Under the pieces are notes generated by a model. That model saw only the letters and a program-made list of their open reading frames with translations. It had not been told where the DNA came from and ran no database searches. The position numbers were made by a program, and so were the translations under genes. Shown one piece after another: positions 1 to 12,100 of a DNA stretch of 64,000 nucleotides (position 1 is the stretch's first letter; each line of letters opens with the position of its first letter). This stretch comes from Trebouxia sp. TZW2008 (lineage: Eukaryota; Chlorophyta; Trebouxiophyceae; Trebouxiales; Trebouxiaceae), in the NCBI GenBank assembly GCA_002118135.1, contig BDIU01000287.1, forward strand, positions 186,001-250,000, in the 5' to 3' direction.

Positions 1-269
1 CCGCTCAAGCTCTGCAATCTGTAGCAGCTGCTTAACTGACTCACATTCTGACAATGTTGCCAATGGTGTGATCCTCCCTTTGTATGGTGAAAGTGGCAGC
101 ATGAGGCACTTTGGTGTCTTTTTCATGCGCAATCCTGCGTCAGCAAGCAGAAAGCACTGCAGCCCTGCCTCCAGCCAAGAAGCAGATTTCGGACAAGCAC
201 AAGCTCGTAGACTTACTTCTGCAGCCCCTCCGGCACCACAAACTTCTCATATCTGTCAGGAGCATTCAT
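1..269 (-). CDS. RPB11: RNA polymerase II subunit RPB11 (partial, 5' part)
   Basis: RPB11 is a small core subunit of RNA polymerase II and pairs with RPB3 in the alpha-like assembly platform. Two exons are visible, complement(217..269) and complement(45..134), joined by an 82-bp GT-AG intron in phase 2. The predicted start MNAPDRYEKFVVPEG is a near match to the plant RPB11 N terminus. Exon 2 carries KDTKVPHAATFTI followed by REDHTIGNIVRM, the family's dimerisation-helix signature. The next donor is at 44/43 and the remaining exons lie left of the window, so the gene is cut by the edge and not broken. It sits head-to-head with the glycine-rich gene, 306 bp away. Start choice is firm because the family begins at this methionine. 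Confidence 0.9.
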
Positions 270-575
270 GGTCTGCTGCTCTTCTCAACGCCGGGACACT
301 TCACCGTCTCATGCTGCTAAATCTTTGCATTTGCACAGTTTGTGTAGTGTGACCCAGCCAAGAGTGAGCTCAAAGTCTGGCCACGCGCGTCGCAACTCGA
401 GCTTTCCTTGCCAGAAAAGTTGAGCAGTCCGCCTTGCCTGCACGCAACGTTACCTTGGCAACCGAAGACGAAGCGTCAAAGTTTTGCTTCAGAGCACTTG
501 CTCGTGACATTATATAGGGCTGAACTCGAGCGCTCACCAAGGGCTTGCTGCCAGCCTTGCCGTTCCATTGTCAGT
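270..575. promoter_or_regulatory. shared upstream region of RPB11 and the glycine-rich gene
   Basis: The 306 bp separate two divergent start codons, so both promoters must lie here or overlap the genes. CpG dinucleotides are more frequent here than in the surrounding introns. A TATA-like TATATAG stretch lies near 512, on the side of the plus-strand gene. No further element can be assigned by eye. Confidence 0.45.
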
Positions 576-1176
576 ATGGGTACACGACAATTCACTGGCA
601 AAGGGGTGGGTTTAGGTGAGCAATACTGTGAGTGATCACAGCCCCTGTTGACCTGGACAGAAGGTCATACAAGAGTGCACTGCAGGCATTGGGGCTGGCT
701 GTGGGTTTGGCATTGGCTGGGGCTTTGGCGGTGAGATTAGCTTCTGATTCTTGAATCCTGCTTTGATGGCTATCTGGTTTCTGTGTGATCTTTGCAAGCC
801 ATGTGCAGCAGCTGCTTTGCGACAGTGCTACTGTGCGTGCCAAAGATGAGCTTCATGGCACATGGGTAGATGTGCATCAACAGCCACGCGATGTACCATA
901 CCAATCAGTCAACTCTCAAGCATCACGTTCTTACACACGGTTGCAGGTGCCCCAATTGGGTTGCTGGGCATGGGCGTTGGTGGGGGTTGTGGAGTCGGCA
1001 TTGGACTTGGGTACGGCTTTGGATGTGCAATTGGAGCACAATACATCAACATTGCGCCTGACTTTGCAGAAAAGAAGCAGCCCAAAGGCAAAAGCAGTCC
1101 AAACGTAATGCAACAGCTGCAGCATCAGCTGGACAAGTTGCTACACAAAGACCATGCAGATGCAGGCAATACGTAG
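576..1176 (+). CDS. small glycine-rich protein, possible membrane-associated family
   Basis: Exons 576..615, 686..730 and 947..1176 join in consistent phases to give 104 residues. The N-terminal two thirds are alternating Gly and hydrophobic residues, for example [15 protein letters not shown] and [19 protein letters not shown]. This resembles the small glycine-rich plant proteins annotated as cadmium-induced protein AS8, in which such stretches may pack as glycine-zipper membrane helices. The C terminus is polar and lysine-rich ([12 protein letters not shown]) with a predicted helix and no stop before TAG at 1174-1176. Function is not known. The intron boundaries fall inside the glycine repeat, and all three exons keep the same pattern, which supports the model. 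Confidence 0.7.
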
Positions 1177-2386
1177 CACAGGTCTTTCAGATTCTGAACG
1201 TTATGCTGCGTCAGAAGTCATCATGCGCACACGATGTGCAGGTTGTTGGCTTGTCTTGAGCGTGTCCAGCATGATCTTCTTCATGCTCATTGTGGTGTTG
1301 TTTCTATGACCTGTTGCATTTCATCTGTACTCTGGAAATCTGAATTGATAAGGACTAGTCTGACATTTGGACTTTCAAGAGACCTGTATAATAGGCGTGA
1401 GATGGCAATCTTGTTATCATTAAGGTGAACAGAGGCAAGGCTATCAGAAAAGTCTGCTTGTCAGTGGTCACAAGGCAAGCATGTTAGCCTTGCACATGGC
1501 ATGTCACAGCACTTTTAATAGCTTACAGCTTCTGTACAGCAAGGCTTCTATTCATTGTTTGTGCTATTTGCAAACAGTTTTGGCTACGCTGCCCGAGATG
1601 TTGGCAAGATGAGCTCAAGCAAGCCCATTGAAGCATGCATTCAGCTTTAGGCACAAGCTAGCAAGGTGCATTCTTTGTAACCAAGCTGTACTGATCTGGA
1701 GCACCGGTGCTAAGCCCAAGTCTGACTTGTCTGAAGACTGCTGCTAAGCTTGTTCTGTACGCTTAGGTTACAAGGACAGCATTTGCCAGCACAGCGCAGC
1801 CTCCCTCAGATCAACATGTTGCTGTACAGGTTTTGCCTGAGTTCAAAGTGCTGCCTTAACAGGTACCCGGTGTTGCTTCCACCTGATGTCAGTGGTGGCT
1901 TGTGCTGATAAAGTGCAACGTGAACTTGTAGAGCAGAAGCGATACAAATATGCTTAAATTCAAAGGGCTTCACGGCTTGTTAGTTTGATTCATCATTTGT
2001 ACTGCCACTCAATGTCATGACTTCGATGAATGCAGACCTTCCTAGCACTAGCCGTCTTGTTTGGCACAAATCTCAGCTCAAAACGAGCCTTACCGATGCA
2101 ACAGAACACCTATCCTACCGGAGACAATTCGCTATGTAACACGCAAGGTATTGCATGATGTTCAGCAATTGCAGGACTGCAGGGAGCAGTGGGCTGCTGT
2201 GCAATCATGCAATACATTTCAAATGACCTATGTCAAAAGCATGTGCCTCTGACTTTGATGCTCCACAGTATTGTAAGCACTGGCAACCGGCACATACATG
2301 CAGCACATAGTAATGGCCATGTTGTGGGGCCTGACATCAACGTCACTATTGTACAAATTTGACACATGTTGTACATCAGCAGAAAG
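1177..2386. other. 1.2 kb without a recognisable gene
   Basis: This lies between the 3' ends of the convergent glycine-rich gene and the DUF1769 gene. I see only short ORFs with no exon-like splice context and TGCA-rich sequence. It presumably holds both 3' untranslated regions. Confidence 0.5.
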
Positions 2387-5098
2387 TCAGCCTGCAGCTG
2401 CTTCCTTGTCTGCCTGTTGTTTCTGTGCGTAGAAGCTCTCGGCATCCTTGATAAGCTTTTCATGCCACACCTCAAAGCTGACAAGGTATTCTCCAGTGGA
2501 CCTGTAGCGCATTGATCACAGAAGTCATCCACTGATGACATGAGCAGGCAATCTGCCATGGCAACGTATGCTGTCCTGATGAAATCAGGCAAGCAGTCTC
2601 TGCCTGATCTTGCTGTGCACATCAGACGGCGACGAGCGCAGCGACACATGCCAGTATCAAAACTGTCATTTGTTGTACAGCATATGCAACCCGGAGAATG
2701 TGTACGAGAACAGACTGATGCAAGACTCCCTGAGCACAGAGCAGCATTTCCCTGCACAATTGGTTCTTTGTGGTCAGCAAGCATTGCTGAAGCAAGATGC
2801 AAGTCTTCCACTTGATGCTGAGGGCGAACATGCTCAATAGCAGGGTCAGCAGTTGCAATGACATCGACGCTGCACTTCCTGGGCGTGTTGCATACCTGTC
2901 CTTGATCATGCTCTGCAGGGGCTGTCCATCAAGGTAGTGCGTTATGTCAAAGTGCCTCAGCACATGCAGCGTGAATTGGCTCAAATCCACTATGTGCTGG
3001 TGTATGTGGAAGGTCCAGATGTGATCTGTGTCAAACACCTTCTGCTTGTTTAGTGGCGAGCTCCTGAACTCCCAGCTGCGTTCCCCACCTGGTCACGCAA
3101 CATGACGTTTTTGGGACCTCATGACCTGAGATACTTCACGGTGTAGTCGCAGCCCAGAGGCAGAGAGTAGGACTGCATGCAATTTGCTTAGCGTATCACA
3201 GCACCAAGCACAGCAGGAAGCCTGCTGACAGCTTAATCATTGCCATTGGGTAGATATGCCACTCTTCAGTCTGCACAGCTGAAACGCTGCCGCAAACGCT
3301 CAGCGTTCACTGTGCAATCACAAAACCAGCCAGTCAATTGCACTAAGTATGAGCTCAGGTGGGCTGTTCTTTTCAGCATGTCATGGCTAGCTGATGCACT
3401 TGCGTCGGTGCTGATGCTCACATCTGCCATTGCACAGTTTGCAGTGTTGACATGCTGCTGCATATATTTAGCTTCAGTGTGCAGCCACAGCTTCTGCCAA
3501 GCGTGTCTCAACACACTTGTGTCAGACTGTAAAACCTGTTGTTATCATCACAAGACTTAGCATCATTGTCAGCATTGTCACCATTATCATTACCAACAAC
3601 AAGGTTGTTAAATTAGATATTGTGTATCAGAGCCGGCTGCATTGCAGCTGCCTCACCTGTGTCTTGCAGCATAGCCTTGTACAGATCAGAGCCCTGTTCA
3701 GGCCTCCCCTGGAAGCTAGGCTCATGTCCTGGCTCGCTCACCACAATCTTCTGTGCCAATGATATCACTGGCACTTGCAGAAATGGTCTGCTAGGAGGTC
3801 CAAACTTCATCTGAGGGCTGATTCGGGAGGCAATCTGCAAGGCTCATGCCAGTGAATGGGCATCAATGGTGCAAGGATGATGCTGCTTGCGAGTCAATAG
3901 CGCAACATCAACACTTACATACAGCAACAACCCACTGCAGCATGCAAGTGATGTCGCCTTGAGCTATCTTCGGAAATGTGACGAAAGAGTGAGCGATATG
4001 CTACTACAACAGTTATGTTGGGCAAGAAGTCAATCTGCTCAATTTGCAGCTGTATAGTGATCACACATTTCCCAGCAATGTACAGGCAATACCATTGAAA
4101 GAGAGAGAATCCAGGAATCTCACCTTCATGAGGACATTCTCAACAAACCTGCGGCAGCAAGTAACAATATGGGTGAGTGTGACATACCATTGCTAACAGC
4201 ACTGGCATCACAAATCAACGCACTATACAGCTTGCTCAGAGCAGGTGCTTACCATCGAGCGGGAAGATTCACAAAGCTTCTGGTGAACTCAGGGCCTGTG
4301 ACTAAATGGCTCATGGACACTGGTCTTTTGAATCGGCCCTGTAATGTGATGGAAGATTTCCTTCTTTGGCCATCAAACAGGTGTTTGGGTTGACTGGGTA
4401 CACCCTTAGTCCACAGCATTGCACAGCCAACAAACAAGCTGCCCTCAAAATGTATCGCCCTGCAAATCACTGCTTGTCACATTGCTCTACTGCACAGGTC
4501 AAGCGTGCAACTAGCACAAATCGAGCCTGCAGCGAGAATACGGATTATGATGCTTGCAAGCAACACCTGCCAGTGTTTGTTGCTATTCTGCTTGGGTCGT
4601 TGTCATCGGTTATTTGCAAATCGCTGACAGGCCGCAGTCTGGTGAGCATGGGCGCATCTGCAAAGCCTTTGAAGTCAGCAATGCTTGGAGGCTTCAGATG
4701 CTCAACCAGCTCAGTCTGCTCATCTGAAACTCCCAAGCCAAAGGTTGATGGTCTGCAGTAAAAACACAAATTGACGTCCAGCAACCTTACACTCGTATGT
4801 CAGCAGCCTGTAGCACTAATAGCTGCAAGTGCACTGGACCAACACTGGCTAGCTATGCTTAGCTATGCAAATCCACGATGGAAAAAGGTCTGGGCAGACA
4901 AGATCAGCTCAAGTTTGCAAGATTGAGGTCTGCGCACTTGGTCGACATCGTTGACCGTAGCACCCGAGATGATGGTGTGCTATTGTCTGTGGTAGATGGG
5001 GTTGAGACCGGGGCCTCCGTGCTGTCGCCATCTGGGTGGATCTGTGGTTCTGTTAGTGGCAAGGACGGCAACCGCTTGCCCTCGAAAGGGCTATTCAT
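2387..5098 (-). CDS. DUF1769 domain protein, with an in-frame TGA
   Basis: Seven exons, complement of 4938..5098, 4567..4752, 4253..4393, 4124..4148 (25 nt), 3657..3834, 2896..3172 and 2387..2501, join in consistent phases to 360 codons. The N-terminal ~110 residues are Ser/Thr/acidic and probably disordered. The DUF1769 core follows: LQGRFKRPVSMSHLVTGPEF, then SRPFLQVPVISLAQKIVVSE, DHIWTFHIHQHIVDLSQF, YLDGQPLQSMIKDR and STGEYLVSFEVWHEKLI, all typical of this fungal and algal family of unknown function. A TGA at complement(3093..3095), codon 257, interrupts the frame between SQKRHVA and PGGERSWEF while similarity continues on both sides. It could be removed by a 42-nt intron, be a sequencing error, or mark a pseudogene. 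The start at 5098 is a guess. Confidence 0.8.
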
Positions 5099-5521
5099 GC
5101 AAGTGAGTGCTTCGCTGATCCAATGCAGCACTGCTGTGTCGAGGTCTACGAAACTTTACCGTGCGCAGTTGCGCACAGGTTGAGCTCAGCAGCGAACACG
5201 TCTGAGATGACCGCCAATGAGCACGGCCACAGCAATTGATATTGCACGCAACGGGCAGCAAGTCGATTGCAGGAAATAACGACTCGAGAGCTGCTTTAAA
5301 ACGCACAAAGCTTCTTGATTCTTCACAATCAAGCCTGCACTCCTGTGAATGCCATCACCGAATGGCTTCGGAGCGACCATCTGACATCAAGTCAGCTACT
5401 GCCACCTTCTACAGCTTCAAAGCTAGCAGACACCCACAGCGTAGTTGCATCGGATCATGACTGACTCAGACTTCAACACGACAAAGGTGTAGCTGACGAA
5501 TTCAAGAATGCATTGTCCCGG
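5099..5521. other. spacer between two minus-strand genes
   Basis: This spans the 5' flank of the DUF1769 gene and the 3' flank of the coiled-coil gene. The half nearer 5100-5250 is relatively CpG-rich, as expected for a promoter here. I see no gene. Confidence 0.4.
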
Positions 5522-8500
5522 TCATTCTGACTTGAAATCTGTTTTGCTGCTGAGTGCTGCACATACATTCTCCATTTTGGTGAGAACCTTGTCATCGCTC
5601 AGACTGCAGGCAGCAAACAGTGAGCTGTTGGTGCACCTATCCTACTCTTCGGCACAAGCAAGGCACTGAGCAAGAGAACTACGAGGGCTGGCCCTGGCTT
5701 TTTGGAAAGAATGCATTGGCTGAGATGGAAGGAGCCTTGCACAGAGCACTGAATGCACAAGATGCACATGCAAACTGCACATGGGTTTGCTGCGACAAAT
5801 ACACGGTGCACTTTTGCAACATGTAAGTTTTGGAGGAGTTCTGGGAGAGTTGCACTCACATCTCAAGCACATCTAGCAGCCTCTGAGTGGTGCCTTCCTG
5901 AATATTCAGAGAAGGACTTGACCTCAACTCCTGCCCAATCCTTGCGCTGCTCAACGCTGCACACAGACACACGAGTGTAGCAACATCACACATTCATGAT
6001 GCAAATTATGCAAGGGTGCACTGCTTATGCATGGCTGCAGCTGCCATGCAGATTTTGACTCCCAGCCAGCACACAGCATAGCACCTGCACACAGTGGCCA
6101 TATGGCCTGTGATGCAGCAGGTGCACATGTTCAACATGCTGCTGTTGCGTAGGCACGTCAGTCACAATGCTTACACTGATGCATATCACGCTGTATGGCT
6201 CATGATTTGGCATCACAGCATATAAACAAGACAGCATTGCAAATGCAGACCACCGTCAGGACCAGGGCTTGGAATCATCCAGGCATACCTGACATGACAA
6301 CACATGACCTTGTGATGAGGCTAGCGCCAGACATGCACCATGAGCAGGACTGGTAAAGTACCTGGAGCCAGATTTCCGGAGCCTCTAGGAGAAGCAAGGG
6401 CTGCAGCGCGGCTGGAGCGTCTGGCTGTGCTTATATTGTCAAACTGTTCCTTCAGCAGCTGCAGAGATTTCTGCCCTTCTAGATTGCGGTTGTCAGACCT
6501 GTGCAACTGCTCCCTGCAGTGCATTCATGCACGCCTGGACTTTGAGGAAGCATGTGTCATTCTGCACAAAGGTTTTCAATTCTGTGCCGTTGAAGGTGCT
6601 ACAAGTTGCAGCTCTACAGATGTCCCTTTATCTGTTTTCTGGATGCAGGTCGTTGAATGCACAAACATGAGCTGCTTTACATGCATAGAGCTGCTTCACG
6701 GGCAAACAGCTGCTGTATTCAGACAAAGAGCTGCTTTCTAGGCAAAGAGCTGCTGTAAAGGCTTGCCAGGAACAGCTTGCATTGAATATAGGCAGCAGCA
6801 GCAGCAGCATGTCAAATCTGAAAGCAGCCTTGCTTGCAATTCTTGGATGCAACCCCAGCCTGTGTACAATTCAAGCATCAACAGGCTGTAATGTGCCATA
6901 GCATGACAGGTACAGCTTTGATGTTCACCTTTGAAAGGCAACTTCTCTCTGCAGTCGGTTGCAGTGCTCTTCTTTTTCCCTCAACTCCTTCTCCTGCAGT
7001 GACATGAGCCCTTGTTTCAACCAGCAGGGCAATCGGTGTATCATCTTCATACTCAATATGCAACACATACTGAGCAAGAAACGGGAAGTATGGGTACATG
7101 AGGTGCAGTGTGCATTGTAGGATGCACAAGACATGGGTGCCAATGGGTCGGATATGACACGCAAGAAGTGCAAAGAATTAGTCACTGAAAGGGATGATAT
7201 GGCAATTCACTGAGGGCAACTGTGCCTCGCATTCTTTCAAGCAATCAATCTGTAGTGAAACTACTCTCACAAGGGCTGCAGGACTGCTGGAATTCACACA
7301 GTTGACGCATTTGTGTAAAATGTAAGGCACAAAAGCTTTGGCTGAAGTACTGGCTTGCGTGACTGATAACAGCAGCTTGATTAAGAGCACTTGCGCTCGC
7401 TTGGGCTGCATTTTGTCTTGACATACGCCACATGATGAGAAAGAGCAGGATTCATGGTTGAAGCTTTCAGCAGCATGCGCCATGGCATTGGCTGGAACAT
7501 GTCGGAACCAGAAGGCTTACCAGCTCGCCAATGCGCCTCCTTCCCTTTCCCACTTCCAGGTTCTGGTCTTCAACTAGCTTTTGCAAGTCTTTCAGTGCAA
7601 CTGTTCCTGTAGTGTGCCAAACCATCGTGACCAGACATACTAGGAGAGCACTTCTGTTGCAAAACGGTCATGACGTCAGGTGCTGACGGTCAAGCATAGG
7701 AGAGGTTGTTGTTTTGAGCATGCGATTAGTATGATGGACTTGTTTGACCGGGGTGGGCGTGAGACAGAACAATGCAGTCAACAGCGTGACTGTGAAAAGC
7801 AGGCAAATGTGCTGCTACAGATATGTGACTCAAAGGCATGGGCCGTGCACAGTTGACAGTTAACCAGAATACGTACTTTGCTGAGCCTCAAGCGTTTGTT
7901 GCTTGCTTCTGTTCAACATCTCTTCATAGGCTGTCAGCGAAAAGCCTGCACACCAGGCAAACTTCATGACTCTGCTCTGAGCATCAAAATGATGTTGTGC
8001 TTGATTGATTTGTTTGCACCTGAGTCTTGAACTACCAATGCTATCTGGGTGACGCTGTCTGTGCCTGCTGCCAATGACGTGATCTCTTTCAGCTCATACA
8101 ACTTCAAAGCACTCGGCTTTAGCGCAAGCCGTTCTGAGCATATCTGCCTGACTCCATCTATCGGCTTTGATTGCTGGTGTTCTGGCTGGTCCAGCGTGTC
8201 CTGCCAAATATCAAATGCTTCTGATGCCAGCTGTATGCGGAACACTGGTGCTTGTCGGCTGGACCTCCTTTGGCTGTTGAGCCTGCCGAATGATGGTCCC
8301 CGACTGTGCCTGCCTGAGGACTTTGCTGGGTGCAAAGCTTCTGTTTCTGCTGTTTCTGAATCTTCCCTTGCTACTGCTTGACTTGCATGCAAGACATGTG
8401 GGACTGACTCAGCAGCGTGTGGGCTGGACTGCTGTGCAGGCTCTGAGCCTTTGTCTAAGCGTAATGACGGCGTTTTGAGGCCTAGCATGGGTATGGCTGG

Positions 8501-8677
8501 TCGTCGCTGCTTGGCAGCATCTGAGATAGCAGCCCCACCCAAAGCAAGCCTGGGCATATCAGTGCGGGGTCGTCGTTCAGGGATAATGACAGGTTCGTCT
8601 GATGGTACTTCGTGCTCGCTCCCACTGCTGTAGTCACTGTCAGACAGATCGCTGTCATGATCCGTCTCGTTCATCAA
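5522..8677 (-). CDS. uncharacterised 410-aa acidic/coiled-coil protein
   Basis: Eight exons, complement of 8020..8677, 7877..7930, 7606..7521, 7249..7211, 6993..6929, 6513..6362, 5956..5860 and 5603..5522, join in perfect phase to 410 codons plus stop. The first ~140 residues are acidic and Ser-rich (MMNETDHDSDLSDSDYSSGS) with basic patches, probably disordered. A folded segment follows around residues 145-220 (RIQLASEAFDIWQDTLDQ, LKLYELKEITSLA). Next comes a coiled coil of about 110 residues with heptads such as EKELREKEEHCNRLQREVAF and GQKSLQLLKEQFDN. The C-terminal tail contains TTQRLLDVLEILSDDKVL. I do not recognise the family. Its start faces SMC2 head-to-head across 506 bp. Exon 4 is only 39 nt, but phases close on both sides. 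Confidence 0.75.
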
Positions 8678-9183
8678 GCCAGAGACTCGCTTAGTGGCCG
8701 CTCAGCAGACGCTAGCTATTGCAACAAGACTGGAACTCAGATCTCACTGGACCTCTGGCATGTGCTCTGCGCAAACTTTGTCACGGCTTCCGCTAAAATC
8801 AATAGCCAAATCAAGGCTTCAGGTATCTGCAACCAGCACAGCAGCAATCTGCACGGCAGCTTGCCTCTAGAGCTTGCAGAACGTTGCTACAGTCGCAGAG
8901 AGTTGACCAGGCTCTGTTCAAAATAGTGCAGCATTTCGGCACAAATCCACAAATTTCGCTGTAACAGCTCGCACAGTGGTACAAGCAGCGGAGACGTCAC
9001 CGACGAACGCGCTCGCAGAGCTCTTGCCGGGATAGAGCCATGTAGTACTGCGGCTCAAATGCACTGCAAGTTGCCGCATGCCAGCAAAGGCAGGTTCTGA
9101 CCAGGGACAGCAAGATCTGTAGCTTGCAGCAGTTTTCAGCTGCCTGCGCATATAGCTTTGGCCCGACACAGTTCGTTGCCAGC
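8678..9183. promoter_or_regulatory. shared upstream region of the coiled-coil gene and SMC2
   Basis: The 506 bp lie between divergent start codons. CpG pairs are dense around 8940-9060, next to the SMC2 start, compared with SMC2 introns. No specific element is assigned. Confidence 0.4.
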
Positions 9184-12100
9184 ATGTACATTGAAGAAGT
9201 CACCATCGACGGCTTTAAGTCATATGCACAGCGTGTCACGGTCCCCAACTTTGATCGCTACTTCAATGCGATCACTGGGTTGAACGGCAGCGGGAAATCA
9301 AATATATTGGACTCGATATGCTTTGTTCTGGGAATCACGAACTTGCAGCAGGTCAGGATCAGGCAGCTGCTATGTTATGCTCATCAAGTCTGTTAGTGCG
9401 CAGCATACTTGTGCTTGCACAGGTGAGAGCAAGCAGCCTGCAAGAGCTGGTCTACAAGCAGGGCCAGGCTGGCATCACCAAAGCAACGGTTTCAATTGTC
9501 TTCAACAATGAGGACAAGCAGAGCAGCCCTGTTGGCTTTGACCATGACAACAAAATCACTGTGACACGTCAGGTGTTGTTGCACTTTACCTCAAACACAA
9601 CAATATGATATGCAAAATGTGTTATTGTCACATCATCATTCCGAATGCAGCTGGTGATAGGAGGTCGGAACAAGTATCTCATCAACGGACACAATGCACA
9701 GCCAAGGTACGTCCTTGAGCGTTGCACTGAAACGCATTGCAGTCTGATTGCGACCTGGTTCCAAGTCTACACCGTAACATATGTCTTTCCTGACATGGTG
9801 CATGCACATGCAGCCGGGTGCAGAACTTGTTTCACTCAGTCCAGCTCAATGTCAACAACCCCCATTTCCTCATCATGCAAGGCAGAATCACAAAGGTAAG
9901 GCAGCTGCTTTTCACAGCGCTTCTTGCATTGACGGAGACATGCCCTCAAAGACATACAGGAAGATGTTGCGATGTTGTGTCGCTGACTTGGTTGCACAAG
10001 GTGATGCCTTGCCAACTCTTGCACTAGGTGTTGAATATGAAGCCGCCTGAGATACTGGGAATGCTGGAAGAGGCTGCTGGCACACGCATGTATGAGAGCA
10101 AGAAGGAAGCGGCCTTACGCACCCTTGAGAAAAAGCAGGTCAAGGTGGAAGAGATAAACAAGGTAAGTCTACATTGCGCTGTCGCAAAAGTGCTCAACAT
10201 GACCTGGCACAAGTGTGACATGCATGCTGTCTTTGATGCATTGCTATCCTGAACAGCACCATGTCGTCACCCGGACAGTTCTGCCATTATCCTAGACGCT
10301 GTGCCTGAGCATCAGCTTGAGCTATACGAGTGGCAACATGAGGTGAACGACTTGCCATGAGCAGAGGCTGCTGTGATCATTGTCTGGTTGATTGCCTCCA
10401 GGTGCTGCATGAAGACATTCTGCCTGCCCTTGAGAAGCTGCGCAAGGAGAAGGGGCAGTACATGGAATGGCAAGCTGCAGATGCAAAGCTGGGCCACCTC
10501 AAGCGCTTCTGTGCAGCACACAGATACTGGGAAGCTCAGCGGTATGCCTTCTGCTCCATTGCTAGCGACAGAAAATCACCATGCCCTTCATGTCAGTGAT
10601 TGTTACAGTAAGACACTTGCATATTGGGTATTACGCATTGGCCCCACTGTATTGAGCATTTCACCATTTTCACTGCATCTCAGTGATTCATGCTTTCGAA
10701 TACTGCGTATTGAGTATACCGTATTGTGTGTTACGCATGGTGATTCACTGGCTTGCGACGCAAGATTGTGTCTAGACGCAAGCATGGCATGTGCATGCAG
10801 TGCCACAACCCCTGACTTGGACATGCTAGCACGTCAACCCTTTCACGCTCCCGAGACTGCATGACATTTTGCAGATGGCTATGGTTGTGGAAAGAAGATA
10901 CTTTCAACTGGGCCATGGCTTGATGCCCATTGTGAACTGAATGTGTTGCTTGCTGCACTGGCACAGGCTGCGGCAGGATGGACAGGGAGAAATGGACTCT
11001 GTCAAAGCCAAAATTGAGGAAGGCAGTCAGGCTCAGGCAAGCCTGGAAGATGAGCTGAAAGCTAAAGACGCAGACATCAAGACTCTGCAGGCAAGTCTAT
11101 CTCACGTTCCTGCTGCCTGGCTTACAGACGCTCGTGCGCTGAGCATAGCACAAGATCTGTCTGTGAGCTGGGTCACTGGGTCCTGCTTGATGCATCAGGC
11201 AAATCACTCTGTAAGACCTGCAGCAGAGTGGTGATGCACAACTCAATAGGCACGTTGGCCATGTCTTTGAGCCTACAGCTTGCAGCAGCACCTGTTGCGT
11301 ACAACATGCTGTCAGTTCTTGCGGCTGTGTGCACAGAGTGAGAAGGAGCTGCAAAGTGGAGGTGAGATCAAGGAGCTGGTTGACGTGGCAGACAGCTTGA
11401 GCAAGCGCTTGGTGAAGGACACCACGGCATGGACCAACAAGAAAGAAACCTTAGAGGCAGACCAGGTTGCCTGTCAGCAGGTACAATCCGCCCTGACATG
11501 ATGCATCTCTCACAACATCAGGTGTAAAAAGCCTTGCGTGTCTGCTGCCGCATTCCAGCAACTTCAGCCCAGGCAACTTTTGGCTTTGTGATTCATGACG
11601 CCATAGCACACAGCTGTGCTACACAAGCACAGGCATGGCTGATATTCTGCTGGCAGAGTACCAGCGCCCTTCAACATCAACAGCCATACCGTAGCAAAGC
11701 TCAGCATCATACCTGCCCTTTAGCATCAATCAGGATATTGCTGGACTTGAGGTCTCTGTGAATCACAGCTGGATGAGCACCCTGCAACTCAAGCAAGTTG
11801 CGCATCAGGTGTACACACCCAAAGTGGTGCTGATCGTCCCATACAGCACAAATTTGCGGGCATCATGCTGCATTCCTGCATGCCCGCAGCCAGTTCAGTC
11901 TGGCAAGGCCTCAAACTTCAGCAAGCGTTCACAGCCGCAAGGCTGCATGTTCCCATTCTACATGCGTACTAGACAGGCCCAGTTAGGCGTATACTGGAGC
12001 AATCAATTGTCTCCATTAGACTGCACATGCACACGCTATTTTGTGTCTATCAGAAATCTTGTTAATATGCAGATTGAGGCCTCCATCGAGGAGCTGGCAC

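Noticed and set aside
2233..2811. Minus-strand open frame of 192 codons
   Set aside because: It overlaps the DUF1769 last exon in the wrong frame. The correct frame gives the family's FEVWHEKL end.
3093..3095. Calling the DUF1769 TGA a selenocysteine codon
   Set aside because: No SECIS element could be recognised by eye and the family is not known to contain selenocysteine, so it is left as one of several options.
10373..10864. Plus-strand open frame of 163 codons
   Set aside because: It is another frame of an SMC2 exon and runs into an intron; the residues are Cys/His/Ser-rich without pattern.
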